DNA from: Plantibacter flavus
GTDB lineage: Bacteria; Actinomycetota; Actinomycetes; Actinomycetales; Microbacteriaceae
DNA length: 64,000 nt
NCBI RefSeq assembly: GCF_002024505.1
Contig: NZ_CP019402.1
Location: 3,286,001 to 3,350,000, forward strand
Direction: 5' to 3'
Below, piece after piece: positions 8,683 to 17,627 of this stretch. The position numbers were made by a program, and so were the translations under genes. Every line of letters starts with the position of its first letter. The first letter of the stretch is position 1. The notes under the pieces are model-generated. The model was not told where the DNA came from. It was given only the letters and a program-made list of their open reading frames with translations, and did not search any database.

Positions 8683-8688
8683 AAACTA
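8683..8688 (-). promoter_or_regulatory. -10 box of CPBP-DUF4012 operon
   Basis: TAGTTT on the minus strand, 6 bases before the GTG at 8676; no Shine-Dalgarno is present, so the mRNA is probably leaderless. Confidence 0.45.
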
Positions 8689-8824
8689 CGGCAATCGGCC
8701 ATGCTCATGACACGGACGCTCTGGAACAGGCGTCGGTTTATGGCAGCATGGCTCCCAACGCCCTGTTCGGGGCACGCCTTGGCAGCAGGGTGAACCGCTC
8801 TCCTCATCGAACGGAAGCCACCGC

Positions 8825-10207
8825 GTGGAGCTCACCGACTATCTCCGTGTCCTTCGCAAGTACTGGGTGCTGATCGTCGCGCTCGTGCTCGTCGGCGTTG
8901 CCGCAGCCGCTGCCTACTCTCTTGCGAAGACGCCCGAATACAGCTCATCGGCCAAGGTCTTCGTGTCGACACAATCGAGTGACAACGTGTCGGACCTCAC
9001 GCAGGGGAACACGTACTCGCAACAGCGGGTCAAAACCTACGTCAACCTCGTGAGCACACCGATCGTGCTCCAGCCGGTCATCGCCGCGCTCGAACTCAAC
9101 ATCACCGCCGGCCAGCTCGGTGGGCAAGTGTCCGCTGTAGCCACGCCCGACACCACGATCATCCAGATCACCGCGACGAGCGAGGACCCCGTACTCGCCG
9201 CCGAGCTTGCGAACACCACCGCTGAGAGCTTGACCGGGGTCGTCGCGAAGATCGAGAGCACTGACGACGGTGCGACGAGCCCCGTGAAACTGACCCGTGT
9301 ACAAGAGGCGAACGTGCCAACGACGCCGGGGAGCCCGAACGTGCCCCTCAATCTTGCTCTCGGTGTTCTCGTCGGCCTCGCTCTCGGGGTTGCTTTCGCG
9401 GTCCTCCGTGAGACGCTCGACACCCGCATTCGGAACGAGCGCGACATCGAGGGCCTCACCGAGATCCCGATCATGGGCGGCATCGCCTTCGACCCGAAGG
9501 CGAAGCAGCGCCCGCTGATCGTCCAAGCCGACCCGAAGAGTCCGCGCGCCGAATCGTTCCGCAGCCTCCGAACGAACCTCCAGTTCCTCGACGTCAGTGA
9601 CCAACCCCGCAGCTACGTCGTCACCTCCTCGATCCAGAGCGAGGGGAAGAGCACGACAGCGGCGAACCTCGCAATCGCCCTCGCCGATGCCGGTCACCGC
9701 GTCATCATCATCGACGCCGACCTTCGTCGGCCGAAGCTCGCCACCTATTTCGACCTTGAAGGAGCCGTCGGTTTGAGCGACGTCCTCATCCGTCGCGCGA
9801 CGCTCGAGGACACCATGCAGCCGTGGGGCCGCGGCGCGCTCACCGTCCTCCCCGCTGGCGCGATCCCGCCGAACCCGAGCGAGTTGCTCGGCTCCAGCGT
9901 GATGCAGAAACTCATCTCCGGTCTCGAGAAGCAGTTCGACTACGTGCTCATCGACGCACCGCCGCTCCTGCCCGTCACGGATGGTGCCCTGCTGGCCCGC
10001 CACACGGGCGGCGCATTGGTCGTCGTCGCTGCCGGGCGGACCCACAAGAACCAGCTGAAGGGCGCCCTTGAAGCGCTCGTCCACGTGAACGCCTCGGTCG
10101 CCGGTCTCGTCATGACCATGGTCCCGACCAAGGGCCCAGACGCTTACGGATACGCACGCTACGGCTATGGTGCCGGCTACGGCTACACCGAGGACGTGAA
10201 GGCGTGA
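8825..10207 (+). CDS. Polysaccharide co-polymerase / tyrosine autokinase (Wzz-BY-kinase)
   Basis: A 460-residue fusion of a Wzz-type chain-length domain and a bacterial tyrosine kinase. TM1 is at 13-33, the extracytoplasmic Wzz region at about 35-170 and TM2 at 173-194. The cytoplasmic ATPase carries Walker A (SSIQSEGKSTT, Lys275), Walker A' (IIIDADLRRP, 294-303) and Walker B (VLIDAP, 374-379). The C-terminus holds a cluster of six tyrosines (441, 443, 446, 448, 452, 454), the usual autophosphorylation tail. It controls polymer length and export through cycles of phosphorylation. GTG start. The stop overlaps the start of the cognate phosphatase gene (GTGA), tying kinase and phosphatase output together. 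First gene of the polysaccharide locus. Confidence 0.93.
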   Translation: MELTDYLRVLRKYWVLIVALVLVGVAAAAAYSLAKTPEYSSSAKVFVSTQSSDNVSDLTQGNTYSQQRVKTYVNLVSTPIVLQPVIAALELNITAGQLGGQVSAVATPDTTIIQITATSEDPVLAAELANTTAESLTGVVAKIESTDDGATSPVKLTRVQEANVPTTPGSPNVPLNLALGVLVGLALGVAFAVLRETLDTRIRNERDIEGLTEIPIMGGIAFDPKAKQRPLIVQADPKSPRAESFRSLRTNLQFLDVSDQPRSYVVTSSIQSEGKSTTAANLAIALADAGHRVIIIDADLRRPKLATYFDLEGAVGLSDVLIRRATLEDTMQPWGRGALTVLPAGAIPPNPSELLGSSVMQKLISGLEKQFDYVLIDAPPLLPVTDGALLARHTGGALVVVAAGRTHKNQLKGALEALVHVNASVAGLVMTMVPTKGPDAYGYARYGYGAGYGYTEDVKA

Positions 10208-10803
10208 CCGACGCCACGGCGGCGGCTACACGTCCGTTCTCGGTGCTGTTCGTCTGCACTGGGAACATCTGCCGGTCGGCGCTCGGTGCGCAGCTCCTGA
10301 AGGCTCGGCTCGATGCCGCAGGCGTTACCGCAGGTGGCCATCTGATCCGCGTGTCAAGCGCCGGGACGGGCATGCAGCCCGAACTCGTCATGCCACCGGA
10401 AGTCGTCGAGCAGTCGCGTCGGTTCGGCGGAGACCCGAGCGGCCACGTCCCGCGACAGTTGAACCGAGACATCGTCGCCGATGCGGACCTGATCCTCACC
10501 GCGACGCGTGAGCACCGGAGCGATGTCGCCCGTCTCCTCCCCCGTGCCTCGCGAGTGACGTTCACCGTTCCTCAGTTTGCGCGCTTGATCGCGGAGACCG
10601 AGCCCGCCGCCGATCTCTGGGAGCTCGTCGCGTCGGCCGCGGCGGAACGCGGCCTGGTACCGCCTCCTGCGAACCCTGAGGACGACGACATCGAAGACCC
10701 GTACCGTCGCAGCTCGGAGACGTACAACCGGGTCGGTGCGCAGATCAATGAGTTCATCGACATCATCGCAAAAAACTTGGACCAGTCGGGCGATCGGCGG
10801 TGA
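10204..10803 (+). CDS. Low-molecular-weight protein tyrosine phosphatase
   Basis: A 199-residue LMW-PTP with the P-loop C-X5-R at Cys18-Arg24 (VCTGNICRS) and the distal acid motif 'DIEDPY' (Asp before Pro-Tyr) near residue 163, which supplies the general acid. It should dephosphorylate the tyrosine cluster of the BY-kinase encoded immediately upstream. Both neighbours overlap by 4 bases (GTGA at each end), indicating tight translational coupling. It is longer than the usual ~150 residues because of an insertion between the P-loop domain and the DPY loop. GTG start. Confidence 0.92.
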   Translation: MTDATAAATRPFSVLFVCTGNICRSALGAQLLKARLDAAGVTAGGHLIRVSSAGTGMQPELVMPPEVVEQSRRFGGDPSGHVPRQLNRDIVADADLILTATREHRSDVARLLPRASRVTFTVPQFARLIAETEPAADLWELVASAAAERGLVPPPANPEDDDIEDPYRRSSETYNRVGAQINEFIDIIAKNLDQSGDRR

Positions 10804-11786
10804 GCACGAAGCGCGGACGCTCCACATACCGATCGGCGAACGTCCGGTCGCGGTGGCGCGATTCTCTGAGTTCCAGCCAACGTGTGCTGGTCGTCGTCGG
10901 TCTGGTGCTGTTCCTCATCGTCGATGTGATCCTCGTCGGGCTCGCTCTCACAGCGAATAGCGCACCGACGGCTGACCGCACGCCGCGGCCACTCGTCACC
11001 TTCAACACGACACCGGAGCCGGAATCCACGCCCGGCGCATCGGCAGAACCGACGGGCGACGCAGCAGCGGACGGCAGGCGCTTCATCACCACGGTCGACG
11101 GCCAGACCCTCTGGCGTGCCACTGCGGGCGCCTGCTCTTCGACGCCGGCAGTCGTCGAGCGGAGCGTCGACGCCGGGGCGACCTGGACGCCGCTGGCGAC
11201 GAACGCATTCGACCTCCGTCAGGTGCTCGCTCTCACGGCCGGCGACGATGGGGAAATCGAGATCATCGGTGCAACCGGTGATGCCTGCGCGGTCGGAGGC
11301 TTCTCGTCCTCGGATGCCGGTGACTCTTGGGCACCGGATGCCGCTCTGCCGGGCGAGATCAGCTACCTGACCCCTGATGACGCTGCCGTCGTCGTGGCGG
11401 GCCAAGGAGTCGGGCTCCCCTGCCCGACCGTCGACGTCATGAGCGCGACGACCGACAGGACCGTGGCTGCTTGTGCCGCCGTCCTGGCGGAATGGGACCC
11501 GACCACCGGGTCGTGGGTCACCACCCCGTACGCCGGTGTGCACGCGCTGGCCTCCGAGGGCGAGCGCCTTATGTTCGTAGCCCGTGGTGTTCCCGGGTGC
11601 AACGGCCTGGGCGCGCTGGCGATCAACGGGGTTCCCGCGGCGTTCGCGAGCGCCCCGCTCGTCGGCTGCATCGACGGAGCCGACGCGTCCGCACCAGCCG
11701 CTCTCACGATCGCTGGCCAGGGCGCATGGCTCTGGGTCGGCGACCAGCTGTACCGCTCGGCGGACGGCGGCGTCACCTGGGGCTAG
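10800..11786 (+). CDS. Membrane-anchored Asp-box (BNR) protein
   Basis: A 328-residue protein with a basic cytoplasmic tail, one transmembrane helix (about 29-50), a Thr/Pro/Ala-rich linker and an extracytoplasmic beta-propeller-like domain. Three Asp-box type motifs are visible (SVDAGATW, SSDAGDSW, and SADGGVTW at the extreme C-terminus), as in BNR/sialidase-like propellers. The catalytic residues of a sialidase are not evident, so it is more likely a structural or binding propeller. GTG start overlaps the phosphatase stop (GTGA). Its coupling to the kinase/phosphatase pair suggests a part in polymer assembly at the outer face; function not established. Confidence 0.72.
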   Translation: MSTKRGRSTYRSANVRSRWRDSLSSSQRVLVVVGLVLFLIVDVILVGLALTANSAPTADRTPRPLVTFNTTPEPESTPGASAEPTGDAAADGRRFITTVDGQTLWRATAGACSSTPAVVERSVDAGATWTPLATNAFDLRQVLALTAGDDGEIEIIGATGDACAVGGFSSSDAGDSWAPDAALPGEISYLTPDDAAVVVAGQGVGLPCPTVDVMSATTDRTVAACAAVLAEWDPTTGSWVTTPYAGVHALASEGERLMFVARGVPGCNGLGALAINGVPAAFASAPLVGCIDGADASAPAALTIAGQGAWLWVGDQLYRSADGGVTWG

Positions 11787-11840
11787 GGTTATCCCTACAT
11801 TTGTCACCAATCCGGGGGTCACCCGCAAAAAGGAGGACAG

Positions 11841-11927
11841 ATGTTGCACATTTTCACCGATAGTCTCAGCAGCAGTCCCGATACATCCCCGTATCGAAGC
11901 ACCAAGCTCTTCCCTCGTCACCCGTAG
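11841..11927 (+). CDS. Candidate 28-residue small ORF with perfect Shine-Dalgarno
   Basis: ATG at 11841 preceded by AAAAAGGAGGACAG, the strongest ribosome binding site seen in the window, at a good spacing. It encodes 28 residues beginning MLHIFTDSLSSSPDTSP, then TAG; polar, Ser/Pro-rich, with no membrane helix. The gap to the sugar-transferase start is 28 bases. It could be a leader peptide for the downstream sugar transferase operon or an independent small protein. Lack of any homology information keeps confidence low. Confidence 0.42.
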   Translation: MLHIFTDSLSSSPDTSPYRSTKLFPRHP

Positions 11928-11955
11928 TACTTACGTGTTCCACCACGGAGACCGC

Positions 11956-13464
11956 ATGCTGTCGCAGCCTTCCGTGCCGCTGCCAATGACGCCTGCGAGC
12001 ACTCCCCCCGACCCAGCTCGCGTTGTCGTGCGCGATTGGCGCCGGGTCTACGCCCGGCGCCTCGCGGTCACCGACGCGATCGTCCTCATCTGGATCGTCT
12101 TCGGAACCCAACTGTTCTGGTTCGATTTCGATCAGGAGACGACCTCAGTCGGCTTCGACATGACACGCGTCGTCGTGAACTACACCGTCATCTCGATCAC
12201 CCTCATCGTCGCCTGGCTCGTGACGCTTCGCATCTTCGGCACCCGGGAGTACCGGGTGGTCGGAAGTGGAAACGCGGAGTACCGGCTCATCGCCGACGCG
12301 AGTATCCGCTTGTTCGGCATCATCGCGATCATCGCATTCCTCGTGAAGCTCGATCTCGCGCGCGGATACTTCCTGCTGGCCTTCCCCTTGGGGATCCTCG
12401 TCCTGCTGCTGTCACGGTGGATGTGGCGCCAGTGGCTGTCCGTGCAGCGCGCCCACGGTCGCTACGCGTCGCTGGTACTGCTCGTGGGATCGGCCGATTC
12501 GGCCGAGCACATCGCCAAAGAACTCACCCGCAACACGGACGCCGGTTATCGAGTGGTCGGTGCCTGCGTTCCGACGGGCAAGATCGGCGGAACGCTCGGC
12601 GACACGGGCATCCCCGTGTCCGGAACAGTGGACACCGTCCTCGAGGCGCTCGCGGCGACACGGGCCGATACGGTCATCATCACCAGCTCGGACGAGTTGA
12701 CGCCGGTGCGTGTCCGCGAATTGAGCTGGAGTCTCGAACCGGGGCGCCAGCATCTCATCGTCGCGCCGAGCCTCACCGACGTCGGCGGCCCGCGCATTCA
12801 CACCCGCCCGGTGGCCGGCCTTCCACTCATCCACGTGGAGACTCCTCGATACGAAGGGCGCAAGCGCTTCTCCAAGCGCGCCTTCGACATCCTCGGCTCC
12901 GGCCTCATCCTGCTCGTCGCCTCGCCCATCCTGCTGGTGGTCGCCCTCCTGGTGAAGTTCACCAGCCCCGGACCGGTCCTGTACCGCCAGGAACGCATCG
13001 GCCTGAACGGCGAGCCCTTCAACATGCTCAAGTTCCGATCCATGCGGGTGAACGCGGACGCCGAGCTCGCCGCGTTGCTCGCCCAACAGGGCACGAGCGA
13101 TCGCCCGCTGTTCAAGGTGCAGAACGATCCACGCCTGACCCGCGTCGGCGCCACCCTGCGGAAGTTCTCGCTCGACGAGTTCCCTCAGCTCATCAACGTC
13201 TTCCGCGGCGACATGAGCCTCGTCGGCCCGCGTCCGCAGCGCGAGGGCGAGGTCGCGCTCTACGACTCCGCGGCGAAGCGTCGCCTCATCGTGCAGCCCG
13301 GCATGACGGGCCTCTGGCAGGTCAGCGGTCGGTCCGCGCTCAGCTGGGAGGACGCGATCCGCCTCGATCTGTACTACGTCGAGAACTGGTCGTTGACAGG
13401 CGACGTCATCATCCTCTGGCGCACCATCCGGGCCGTCGTGGCTCCGGGCAAGGAAGCCCACTGA
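11956..13464 (+). CDS. Initiating undecaprenyl-phosphate sugar phosphotransferase
   Basis: A 502-residue WbaP/CpsE-type polyisoprenyl-phosphate hexose-1-phosphate transferase that starts repeat-unit synthesis on the lipid carrier. The N-terminal half has four to five membrane segments and a Rossmann-like CoA_binding_3 region. From about residue 307 the bacterial sugar transferase domain follows: 'KRAFDILGSG', a long membrane hairpin, 'RQERIGLNGEPF', 'KFRSMR', 'LDEFPQLINVFRGDMSLVGPRP'-type core, and 'PGMTGLWQVSGRS'. The ATG at 11956 is preferred because the upstream frame overlaps the previous gene and the small ORF. The stop overlaps the next start (TGATG). The transferred sugar (Gal, Glc or other) cannot be inferred. 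Confidence 0.93.
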   Translation: MLSQPSVPLPMTPASTPPDPARVVVRDWRRVYARRLAVTDAIVLIWIVFGTQLFWFDFDQETTSVGFDMTRVVVNYTVISITLIVAWLVTLRIFGTREYRVVGSGNAEYRLIADASIRLFGIIAIIAFLVKLDLARGYFLLAFPLGILVLLLSRWMWRQWLSVQRAHGRYASLVLLVGSADSAEHIAKELTRNTDAGYRVVGACVPTGKIGGTLGDTGIPVSGTVDTVLEALAATRADTVIITSSDELTPVRVRELSWSLEPGRQHLIVAPSLTDVGGPRIHTRPVAGLPLIHVETPRYEGRKRFSKRAFDILGSGLILLVASPILLVVALLVKFTSPGPVLYRQERIGLNGEPFNMLKFRSMRVNADAELAALLAQQGTSDRPLFKVQNDPRLTRVGATLRKFSLDEFPQLINVFRGDMSLVGPRPQREGEVALYDSAAKRRLIVQPGMTGLWQVSGRSALSWEDAIRLDLYYVENWSLTGDVIILWRTIRAVVAPGKEAH

Positions 13465-14609
13465 TGGCGGGGCTCATCATCCACGAGTGGATCGAGCGGC
13501 ACGGTGGCTCCGAAAACGTCGTCGATGCGATGGCCGCCGCCTATCCCGACGCCGACATCCACTGCCTGTGGAGTAACGCGCCAGACCGCTTTCCCGGCCA
13601 CACCGTGAGTGAGTCCTGGATCGCGCGGACACCACTTCGTCGGAGCAAGGCGGCCGCGCTGCCGTTCATGCCGACCACCTGGGCCCGGACCGACGTCTCC
13701 GCCGCCGACTTCGTCCTCATCAGCTCGCACGCGTTCGCGCATCACGCCGGCGGACGGCAGGAATCGGACGGCCCGCAGCGCTTCGTCTACGTCCACACGC
13801 CTGCTCGATACCTCTGGGCCCCCGAGCTGGACGTCCGTGGCGGCAACCTCGCGGCGCGGGCCCTCGCCCCCGCACTCCGTCGAGTCGACCGCAAGCGCGC
13901 GCAGGACGGCGCGACCTTCGCCGCCAACAGCGATTACATCCGCCAGCGGATGGAGCGCTCGTGGGGCGTCGAGGCGGAAGTCATCCACCCGCCGGTCCGT
14001 GTCGAGTACCTCCAGAGCGTGCCGTCTTGGGCTGACCGTCTGAGCGCCGAGGACGCGTACCTGTTCTCGACCCTGCCGTCCGAGTACGTCCTCGGTGCCT
14101 CCCGCTTCGTCGACTACAAACGGCTCGACGTCGCCATCCGCGCCGGCGAACTCGCCGGCCTGCCGGTCGTGCTCGCGGGCGCTGGTCCGCAGCACGCCGA
14201 GCTACAAGCCCTCGCGGATGCCGCGACGGTGCCGGTCATCATCATGACGAGACCGAGCGACGAGCTGCTCTTCGCGCTCTACCAGGCGGCGTCACTCCTC
14301 GTGTTCGCGGCCGTCGAGGACTTCGGCATCATGCCCGTCGAGGCGATGGCCCTGGGTACGCCCGCGCTCGTGCTCTCCGAAGGTGGCGCGTCCGAGAGCG
14401 TGCTCGCCATCGACGGCGGTGTCGTCGTCGACGCGCTCGACGACGCGACGCTGCGCGAAGCGGTCCAGCGCGCCCTCCTCGTCGACATGGCACCGGCTCA
14501 GGAACGCGTCAACGCGCTGTTCGGCTCCGCTGCCTTCGCCACCAAGCTCACGGACTGGGTCGGTCACTCCGCCCGCACAGACGGAACCGATCGGACCCTC
14601 GCCTCATGA
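13464..14609 (+). CDS. Glycosyltransferase family 4 (WbaZ-like)
   Basis: A 381-residue GT-B glycosyltransferase for polysaccharide repeat-unit assembly. The N-terminal domain contains 'VHTPARYLW' (near 108-116), a feature of WbaZ-like mannosyl/other transferases. The C-terminal nucleotide-sugar-binding domain includes 'VLGASRFVDYKRLDVAI' and the E-x7-E element 'EDFGIMPVEAMALGTPA'. Coupled to the sugar transferase (TGATG) and to the following glycosyltransferase (ATGA), so it acts early in the chain. Donor and acceptor unknown. Confidence 0.9.
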   Translation: MAGLIIHEWIERHGGSENVVDAMAAAYPDADIHCLWSNAPDRFPGHTVSESWIARTPLRRSKAAALPFMPTTWARTDVSAADFVLISSHAFAHHAGGRQESDGPQRFVYVHTPARYLWAPELDVRGGNLAARALAPALRRVDRKRAQDGATFAANSDYIRQRMERSWGVEAEVIHPPVRVEYLQSVPSWADRLSAEDAYLFSTLPSEYVLGASRFVDYKRLDVAIRAGELAGLPVVLAGAGPQHAELQALADAATVPVIIMTRPSDELLFALYQAASLLVFAAVEDFGIMPVEAMALGTPALVLSEGGASESVLAIDGGVVVDALDDATLREAVQRALLVDMAPAQERVNALFGSAAFATKLTDWVGHSARTDGTDRTLAS

Positions 14610-15556
14610 TCCTTGCCGACACCAGGTGGAGCGGCGTCCACGGCATCGGTCGTTACGCGTCCGAAGTGCTCCCGCGGTTGAGCGTCGAGTGGTCGGCGCT
14701 CGAGGTCGGCGGCAAGCCGTCCGATCCGCAGGACTTCCTTCGCGTGCGCCGGACACCCGGCGGCGAGACGATCTACTCCCCCGGCTACAACGGCTTCCTC
14801 GCGCGCTCGCCACAGGTGGTGACCGTCCACGACCTGATCCATCTGCACCCGACAACGAATCGTCGTGCCGTGTACCTCGCGCACTATTCGGCCGTCCTGC
14901 GCCCGATCATCCGCAGGAACCGACTGGTGCTGACCGTGTCTGAGACGTCGAAGCGAGCGATCGAGGAATGGGTCGACGACGATCGCGTCCAGGTCGTCAA
15001 CGCCGGCAACGGGCTGTCGGAGGCGTTCCACCCGGGTGAGGCCCCGTCCACCGAAGACTCCGCGCCCTACTTCCTCTACGTCGGCAACCTGCGGGCACAT
15101 AAAAACGTCGACGTGGTGTTCCGCGCCTTAGCTCGCGTTCCCGAAGCGAAGCTCGTCGTCGTCATGAACGACCGTGAGGGCGCCGAGCGTCGTGCGGCGG
15201 AACTCGGTGTCGCCGATCGCGTCGAGGTGCGGAGCGGGCTGACGGATCCGGAGCTGGCCGACCTCTACCGGGGCGCAGTCGCCACCGTCTTCCCGTCGCT
15301 GGTCGAAGGTTTCGGGCTTCCGGCGGTCGAGAGCATCGCCTGTGGAACCCCGGTGATCTTCTGGAAGGGCTGCGAGTCGATCGCCGAGATCTCGAGCGGA
15401 CAGGGGATCCCGGTCGGTGACGCGCACGACGACCTGGCCTGGGCCGAAGCCCTCCGCGCAGCACTCGCTGGGCGGCCCCGTGCCACGGCTCCGGCGGCGA
15501 GCTACAGCTGGGACCGGACGGCCGAGATCGTCTCGAACGTGCTGCGAGAGCGTTGA
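14606..15556 (+). CDS. Glycosyltransferase family 4
   Basis: A 316-residue GT-B enzyme. An N-terminal acceptor domain starts 'MILADTRWSGVHGIGRYASEV' (the Gly-rich first loop typical of GT4), with 'VVTVHDLIHLHP' around residue 71. The donor-binding half has 'YVGNLRAHKNVDVVFRAL' and the E-x7-E motif in 'EGFGLPAVESIACGTPV'. Start chosen from the ATGA overlap with the preceding gene; its stop overlaps the next gene (TGATG). It is slightly shorter than the average GT4 (350-400 aa) but has both halves. Confidence 0.9.
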   Translation: MILADTRWSGVHGIGRYASEVLPRLSVEWSALEVGGKPSDPQDFLRVRRTPGGETIYSPGYNGFLARSPQVVTVHDLIHLHPTTNRRAVYLAHYSAVLRPIIRRNRLVLTVSETSKRAIEEWVDDDRVQVVNAGNGLSEAFHPGEAPSTEDSAPYFLYVGNLRAHKNVDVVFRALARVPEAKLVVVMNDREGAERRAAELGVADRVEVRSGLTDPELADLYRGAVATVFPSLVEGFGLPAVESIACGTPVIFWKGCESIAEISSGQGIPVGDAHDDLAWAEALRAALAGRPRATAPAASYSWDRTAEIVSNVLRER

Positions 15557-16452
15557 TGGATCTTCCTGAAGCGGTCTCATCGCCACAACCGTCGATCACC
15601 GCTGTCGTCCTGAACTGGCGCGACGCCGTGAATACGACTGCGTGCATCGCCTCGCTCGCACAGGACGGTGGCCTGAACCAGATCGTCATCGTCGACAACG
15701 AGGCTGACGGCACGCTTCGGCAAGCGCTCGACACGTCGAACGCTCCGGATCACGTCCTGCTCGAACGGTCGGAGAACGGTGGTTTCTCCGCTGGAGTCAA
15801 CATCGGTTTGCGCTATGCCCTCGACGCTGGCGCAGACTTCATGCTCGTCATCAACAACGACGCGCGGCTGCACGAGGGGGCTTTGTCCGCGATGCTGGCC
15901 GCGGTCGAACGCGATGCGAGTGTGGGGATCGTCGGCCCGGCGATCCTCAACGAGGACGGCTCGCTCCAGGCGCTCGGTCCGAGCATCGGGTTCCCCTTGC
16001 GGATCGACGAGACGGCGGGATCGACGAGCCCCGACTTCGTGACCTGGGCGTGCGTCCTGGTCTCCCGACGACTTCTGGAGACGATCGGCCTGCTGGACGA
16101 GACCTTCTTCATGTACTGGGAGGACGTGGAGTTCGGCTACCGCGCCCGCGCCGCTGGTTTCGGGATTGCGACCGCACCCGACGCGACCGTCGCTCATGCG
16201 GTCTCGTCGTCGCACAGCATCGCCGGCGACCGAGTCCAGCTCTACTCGGCGTATGGACTCGGCCGTATCGCTGCGCGTCAGCGGCACTTCCTCCTGGCGT
16301 CCGCCATCCGCGCGACGCTGCGTGTGGGCAAACGCGTCGCCGCAGGCCGATTCCGCTTCGCTGGTGACCTCTGGCTGGCGTATCGAGACGGCCTACGCCA
16401 GACGGAACGGCCTGCTTTCGAACGTGTGACGAAGGACGCTTGGCCCCGATGA
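15556..16452 (+). CDS. Glycosyltransferase family 2 (rhamnosyltransferase-like)
   Basis: A 298-residue GT-A enzyme. The N-terminal strand 'ITAVVLNWRDAVNTTACIASL' and 'NNDARLHEGAL' (the Asp-x-Asp-equivalent metal/UDP motif, NDA) are typical of GT2 proteins of the WcaA/rhamnosyltransferase type, as is 'FFMYWEDVEFGYRARAAGF' (ED base motif). The ATG at 15556 overlaps the upstream stop; a TTG one codon earlier is less likely. The stop overlaps the next start (ATGA). Adds one sugar of the repeat unit; specificity unknown. Confidence 0.9.
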   Translation: MDLPEAVSSPQPSITAVVLNWRDAVNTTACIASLAQDGGLNQIVIVDNEADGTLRQALDTSNAPDHVLLERSENGGFSAGVNIGLRYALDAGADFMLVINNDARLHEGALSAMLAAVERDASVGIVGPAILNEDGSLQALGPSIGFPLRIDETAGSTSPDFVTWACVLVSRRLLETIGLLDETFFMYWEDVEFGYRARAAGFGIATAPDATVAHAVSSSHSIAGDRVQLYSAYGLGRIAARQRHFLLASAIRATLRVGKRVAAGRFRFAGDLWLAYRDGLRQTERPAFERVTKDAWPR

Positions 16453-17552
16453 CTCAGAGACCCATCGCCCGGTACTACCGCGGCGCGCGAACGACGCACC
16501 TCGAGCGGCTGCACGACAGTGCCCCGGGCGACTTCTTCTATCAGAAACCGATGTACGACTTCGATATGACCCGAGCTCCTGCAGGGGTCCGGGTCGAACA
16601 GACCTCATTCCTGCACATCGCGGCGCTGGTTCTCAAAGGCACCTACTCGAAGCTGGAGATCGTCGAACCGTACGCTCCGAGCGCTCTGCCGCAGAACCTG
16701 GTTCTCTCGATGGCAGCGCGAATCGGCCGACTGTTCCATCGTCAGCCGACCCAGCTCGTGACCTACGCGATCGAGAATGCCGACCTGCCGAGAAAGGTCG
16801 CCGCGAGCACACATCTGCCAGTTGCCGTCACCCGAGCCCTGCTGCGTCTGACGGTCGGATTCTGCTACCGATCGCTGACTCGGGTCGTCTTCGGCACCGC
16901 CGACGCGGAGACGAACTACGAAGCCCTCCTTGGCGCCCGGATGAAGCGTCGTCCTCCGGAGACGACCTTGATCTGGGGCCTGCCGACGGCCCACCCGTCC
17001 GCACTCACCGTCGACAGCGACGGGCCGGCATCGAAGGTGCTGTTCGTGGGTGCGCTTGACGAGCGGAAGGGTATCCGGCAGCTCATGGACAGCTGGTCGG
17101 ACGTGTTGGCCGCCGCACCGGACGCCGAACTGCAGATCCTCGGCAAGGGACCGCTTGAAGCGGTGGTGCTCACCTGGGCGGAGACCGCTCCGCGTACGAC
17201 CGTCATCATCGACCCCACCCGTGACGTCATCTTCGAGGCGCAGCGTCACGCCGACGTGGCCGTCCTGCTGTCGCAACCCTTCACCAACTGGAAGGAGCAG
17301 ATCGGCCTTCCGATCGTCGAGGGCCTCAGCGTCGGAACCGAGATCGTCGCGAGCACGGAAACCGGCATAGCTGGCTGGCTCGAGAATCACGGGCATCAGG
17401 TGCTGGCACCTCACGCTCCGCGAAGCGCCCTAGCGTCCGCAGTCGTCCACGCCCTCCAGTCCCGGCGGGTGCGCTCGGCAGTACTAGCTGACCTTCCTGA
17501 CATCGACGGCCGGCTTGCCGCCGATCGGTGGTTGTTCATCCCGGCGATCTGA
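16449..17552 (+). CDS. Putative glycosyltransferase (GT-B fold)
   Basis: A 367-residue protein of the polysaccharide locus with a C-terminal half resembling GT4 enzymes: 'KVLFVGALDERKGIRQLMDSW' (near 195-215), 'LQILGKGPLEAVV' and 'IGLPIVEGLSVGTEIVAS', where Glu and Gly replace the usual E-x7-E element. The N-terminal half is less typical. Start at the ATG in the ATGA overlap with the GT2 gene; a TTG three codons earlier also exists. Last gene of the coupled run that begins at 11956. The neighbouring polymerase gene is on the opposite strand and its stop lies about 75 bp away. Confidence 0.82.
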   Translation: MTQRPIARYYRGARTTHLERLHDSAPGDFFYQKPMYDFDMTRAPAGVRVEQTSFLHIAALVLKGTYSKLEIVEPYAPSALPQNLVLSMAARIGRLFHRQPTQLVTYAIENADLPRKVAASTHLPVAVTRALLRLTVGFCYRSLTRVVFGTADAETNYEALLGARMKRRPPETTLIWGLPTAHPSALTVDSDGPASKVLFVGALDERKGIRQLMDSWSDVLAAAPDAELQILGKGPLEAVVLTWAETAPRTTVIIDPTRDVIFEAQRHADVAVLLSQPFTNWKEQIGLPIVEGLSVGTEIVASTETGIAGWLENHGHQVLAPHAPRSALASAVVHALQSRRVRSAVLADLPDIDGRLAADRWLFIPAI

Positions 17553-17627
17553 TCGCGGCAGGAGACTCGGTTGCATCCGCCGGCCGTCACCTGACATCAA
17601 GGTGGCAGGTCTGTGGCGAGGCGAATC

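Noticed and set aside
10800..11786. Active sialidase
   Set aside because: Only Asp-box repeats are visible; no Arg triad or catalytic Tyr/Glu arrangement could be identified.
12036..13463. A long + frame over the sugar transferase gene
   Set aside because: Only its distal part (from 13464) is a real glycosyltransferase; the first part is an out-of-frame shadow of the sugar transferase.
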